Assembly (NCBI GenBank): GCA_023134215.1
Contig: JAGLUV010000024.1
Span: 1-13,268, forward strand
From: Candidatus Thorarchaeota archaeon
GTDB taxonomy: Archaea; Asgardarchaeota; Thorarchaeia; Thorarchaeales; Thorarchaeaceae
DNA: 13,268 bases
Reading direction: 5' to 3'
In this document: piece after piece, positions 12,162 to 13,268 of the stretch
How positions within the stretch are numbered: position 1 is the first letter of the stretch
Layout of the letters: each line of letters starts with the position of its first letter
Made by a program: the position numbers and the translations under genes
The notes under the pieces: generated by a model
Told to the model about the DNA's origin: nothing
Database searches by the model: none
The model's input: the letters and a program-made list of their open reading frames with translations, nothing else

Positions 12162-13268
12162 AAGCACCTGTCTTGATTCCCAGCCAGCTGGCAAAGGCTC
12201 CTTTCAGCTTCGGATTTTGCTCAAGTATTCTCTCAATTGTGTCCTGATGAGTGCGAGCGCCTCTTCTAACCGAAACGCCCGTGAATTTCGCCAGTTTCGT
12301 GAGAATTTGAGTCTTTTTCTCTCGCTTTCTATTTCCTTGCCAGACCAGCAATGGCCAATTGGGTTCAGTATAATCAACATGTCGAAATGGCGATTCTTGT
12401 CGACTTGTCGCTACCCCTGCAGAAAGGAAGTCATAGACGTAAGAGAGCAGTTTCCAATTCTGCTTTCGCATTATTCGTCCCAGAGAGAGGTCTCCGAGAG
12501 ATAGCGCGTCAAATCCCAAGTCCAATTCCTTGGTACTCCCAAGATGGAGGTGCACATTCTGCTCAAGCCACAGAAGTAAACTCTCATAATCGACATCAGC
12601 CTCAGACACAACTTTCCGTGCTGCAACTGAGTCAGTGGTCATGAAGAGTCGACGAAGTACCTCCTTTACATTGCGCCTGATATCCCGCGAGGGAAGTTCC
12701 CCCTCAAGAGGAGATCCTCCCCTCAGGATTGCTTCCAAGTCTGATATTGCAGCACGGAGGTCTCCAGCAGAGCGATCTGCTATTTCCTCTAGAATCTCAT
12801 CTTTCACAAGTGCACCTTGGCCATCAGCTATCCGCCTCAAGACACCCATAACATCACTGAGTTCCAGAGGTTCAAAGGTCAACACAAGAGAGCTTTTTCT
12901 AAGGTCTTTCAAACGGGAACTACTAGGATTATTCGCTGTCATCACAATTGGATGTACAGACTCTGCAATCACTTTCAGTATTGCGCCAACTCCTCCTCGA
13001 TCACTTGTCCCCGAAAGTCCATCCACTTCGTCGAGCATGATTATCCTCAGGCGTCCATCTAGAGTCTGTTGCGTGGCGGCTATCCAAACAGTTGTTCCGA
13101 TACTCCCCTTGTTCCGTTTATCACTTGCATTGAATTCAACTAGTTCCATGTCTAGGTCGTGGCTCAATGCACCAATGGATGCTGTTTTTCCTACTCCCGG
13201 CGGACCGATAAGAAGTATTGCCTTTCTCTTAGGAATTCCTCTCCTCCAAGATGATATCCACTCCCTCA
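12136..13268 (-). CDS. rfcL: Replication factor C large subunit (5' partial)
   Basis: The frame runs off the right edge; 376 residues are visible and roughly 40 N-terminal residues should be missing. RFC loads the PCNA sliding clamp onto primed DNA at replication forks. Walker A GPPGVGKT is at visible 21-28 (about 13183-13206), Walker B IIMLDEVDG at 75-83, sensor 1 MTANN at about 109-113, and sensor 2 AGDLRAAISDLEAI near 165-180. The collar domain follows, with LLWLEQNVHLHL, LSLGDLSLGRI and WKLLSYVYDFLSAGV, the large-subunit pattern. The C-terminus ends LGIKTGAFNRSRSAR without a recognisable PCNA-interacting peptide (Q-x2-h-x2-a-a), which many archaeal RFC large subunits carry after a lysine-rich tail. 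The estimated total of about 420 residues is also short against the usual 450-500. An internal TTG at 13167 is not the start. Confidence 0.93.
   Translation of the reverse strand, partial: REWISSWRRGIPKRKAILLIGPPGVGKTASIGALSHDLDMELVEFNASDKRNKGSIGTTVWIAATQQTLDGRLRIIMLDEVDGLSGTSDRGGVGAILKVIAESVHPIVMTANNPSSSRLKDLRKSSLVLTFEPLELSDVMGVLRRIADGQGALVKDEILEEIADRSAGDLRAAISDLEAILRGGSPLEGELPSRDIRRNVKEVLRRLFMTTDSVAARKVVSEADVDYESLLLWLEQNVHLHLGSTKELDLGFDALSLGDLSLGRIMRKQNWKLLSYVYDFLSAGVATSRQESPFRHVDYTEPNWPLLVWQGNRKREKKTQILTKLAKFTGVSVRRGARTHQDTIERILEQNPKLKGAFASWLGIKTGAFNRSRSAR

Noticed and set aside
11769..12194. 141-codon minus-strand frame opposite truA
   Set aside because: Antisense shadow of a clearly coding truA with catalytic motif; composition shows no domain features.
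1..13268. Search for CRISPR arrays, transposases and terminal inverted repeats
   Set aside because: No regularly spaced repeats, transposase-like proteins or paired terminal repeats were seen.

Overview
The window is archaeal. It encodes a TFIIB-type initiation factor (TFB), a protein that reads as RNA polymerase subunit Rpo8, an Orc1/Cdc6 initiator, the replication factor C large subunit, archaeal-style tRNAs, TATA-like boxes close to start codons, and signal-peptide-bearing Ig-like surface proteins rich in N-glycosylation sequons. Rpo8 is known from TACK and Asgard archaea and is generally absent from Euryarchaeota. Together with the large Ig-like proteins this points to an Asgard-type genome, perhaps Thorarchaeota-like. 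That placement is inference, not a database result.

Layout. Positions 1-1829 (+) hold the 3' part of a large Ig-like surface protein with a C-terminal membrane anchor. Facing it on the minus strand, from 1840 to 5812, are tRNA-Glu(CTC), a small Flp-like pilin candidate, a VirB11/TadA-type secretion ATPase, a divergent TFB and Rpo8. From 5934 (+) a second Ig-like protein, with a signal peptide, runs until its frame enters the antisense strand of korA (8228-9361, -), an orphan 2-oxoacid:ferredoxin oxidoreductase alpha subunit. tRNA-Gly(CCC) follows at 9490 (+). A tight + strand unit then holds orc1/cdc6, a small winged-helix regulator and truA. The 3' end of truA overlaps the 3' end of rfcL (-), which leaves the window at its right edge.

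How the genes fit. The most suggestive group is TFB, ATPase and pilin-like protein (5241 down to 2091): a specialised initiation factor next to the motor and a possible structural subunit of a type IV/Tad-like surface filament, with Ig-like surface proteins on both sides. A 13-bp perfect repeat occurs in the upstream regions of both the ATPase and the pilin-like gene. The membrane platform protein (TadC/GspF family) and prepilin peptidase expected for such a system are not in the window. The right part is a housekeeping cluster (orc1, wHTH, truA, rfcL) with signs of translational coupling.

The unusual structural point is the 361-bp tail-to-tail overlap of the second Ig-like gene with korA. 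The Ig-like protein has no membrane anchor and korA has no partner subunits, which suggests a past rearrangement. No gap between genes exceeds 300 bases, and no CRISPR array or insertion sequence was seen.
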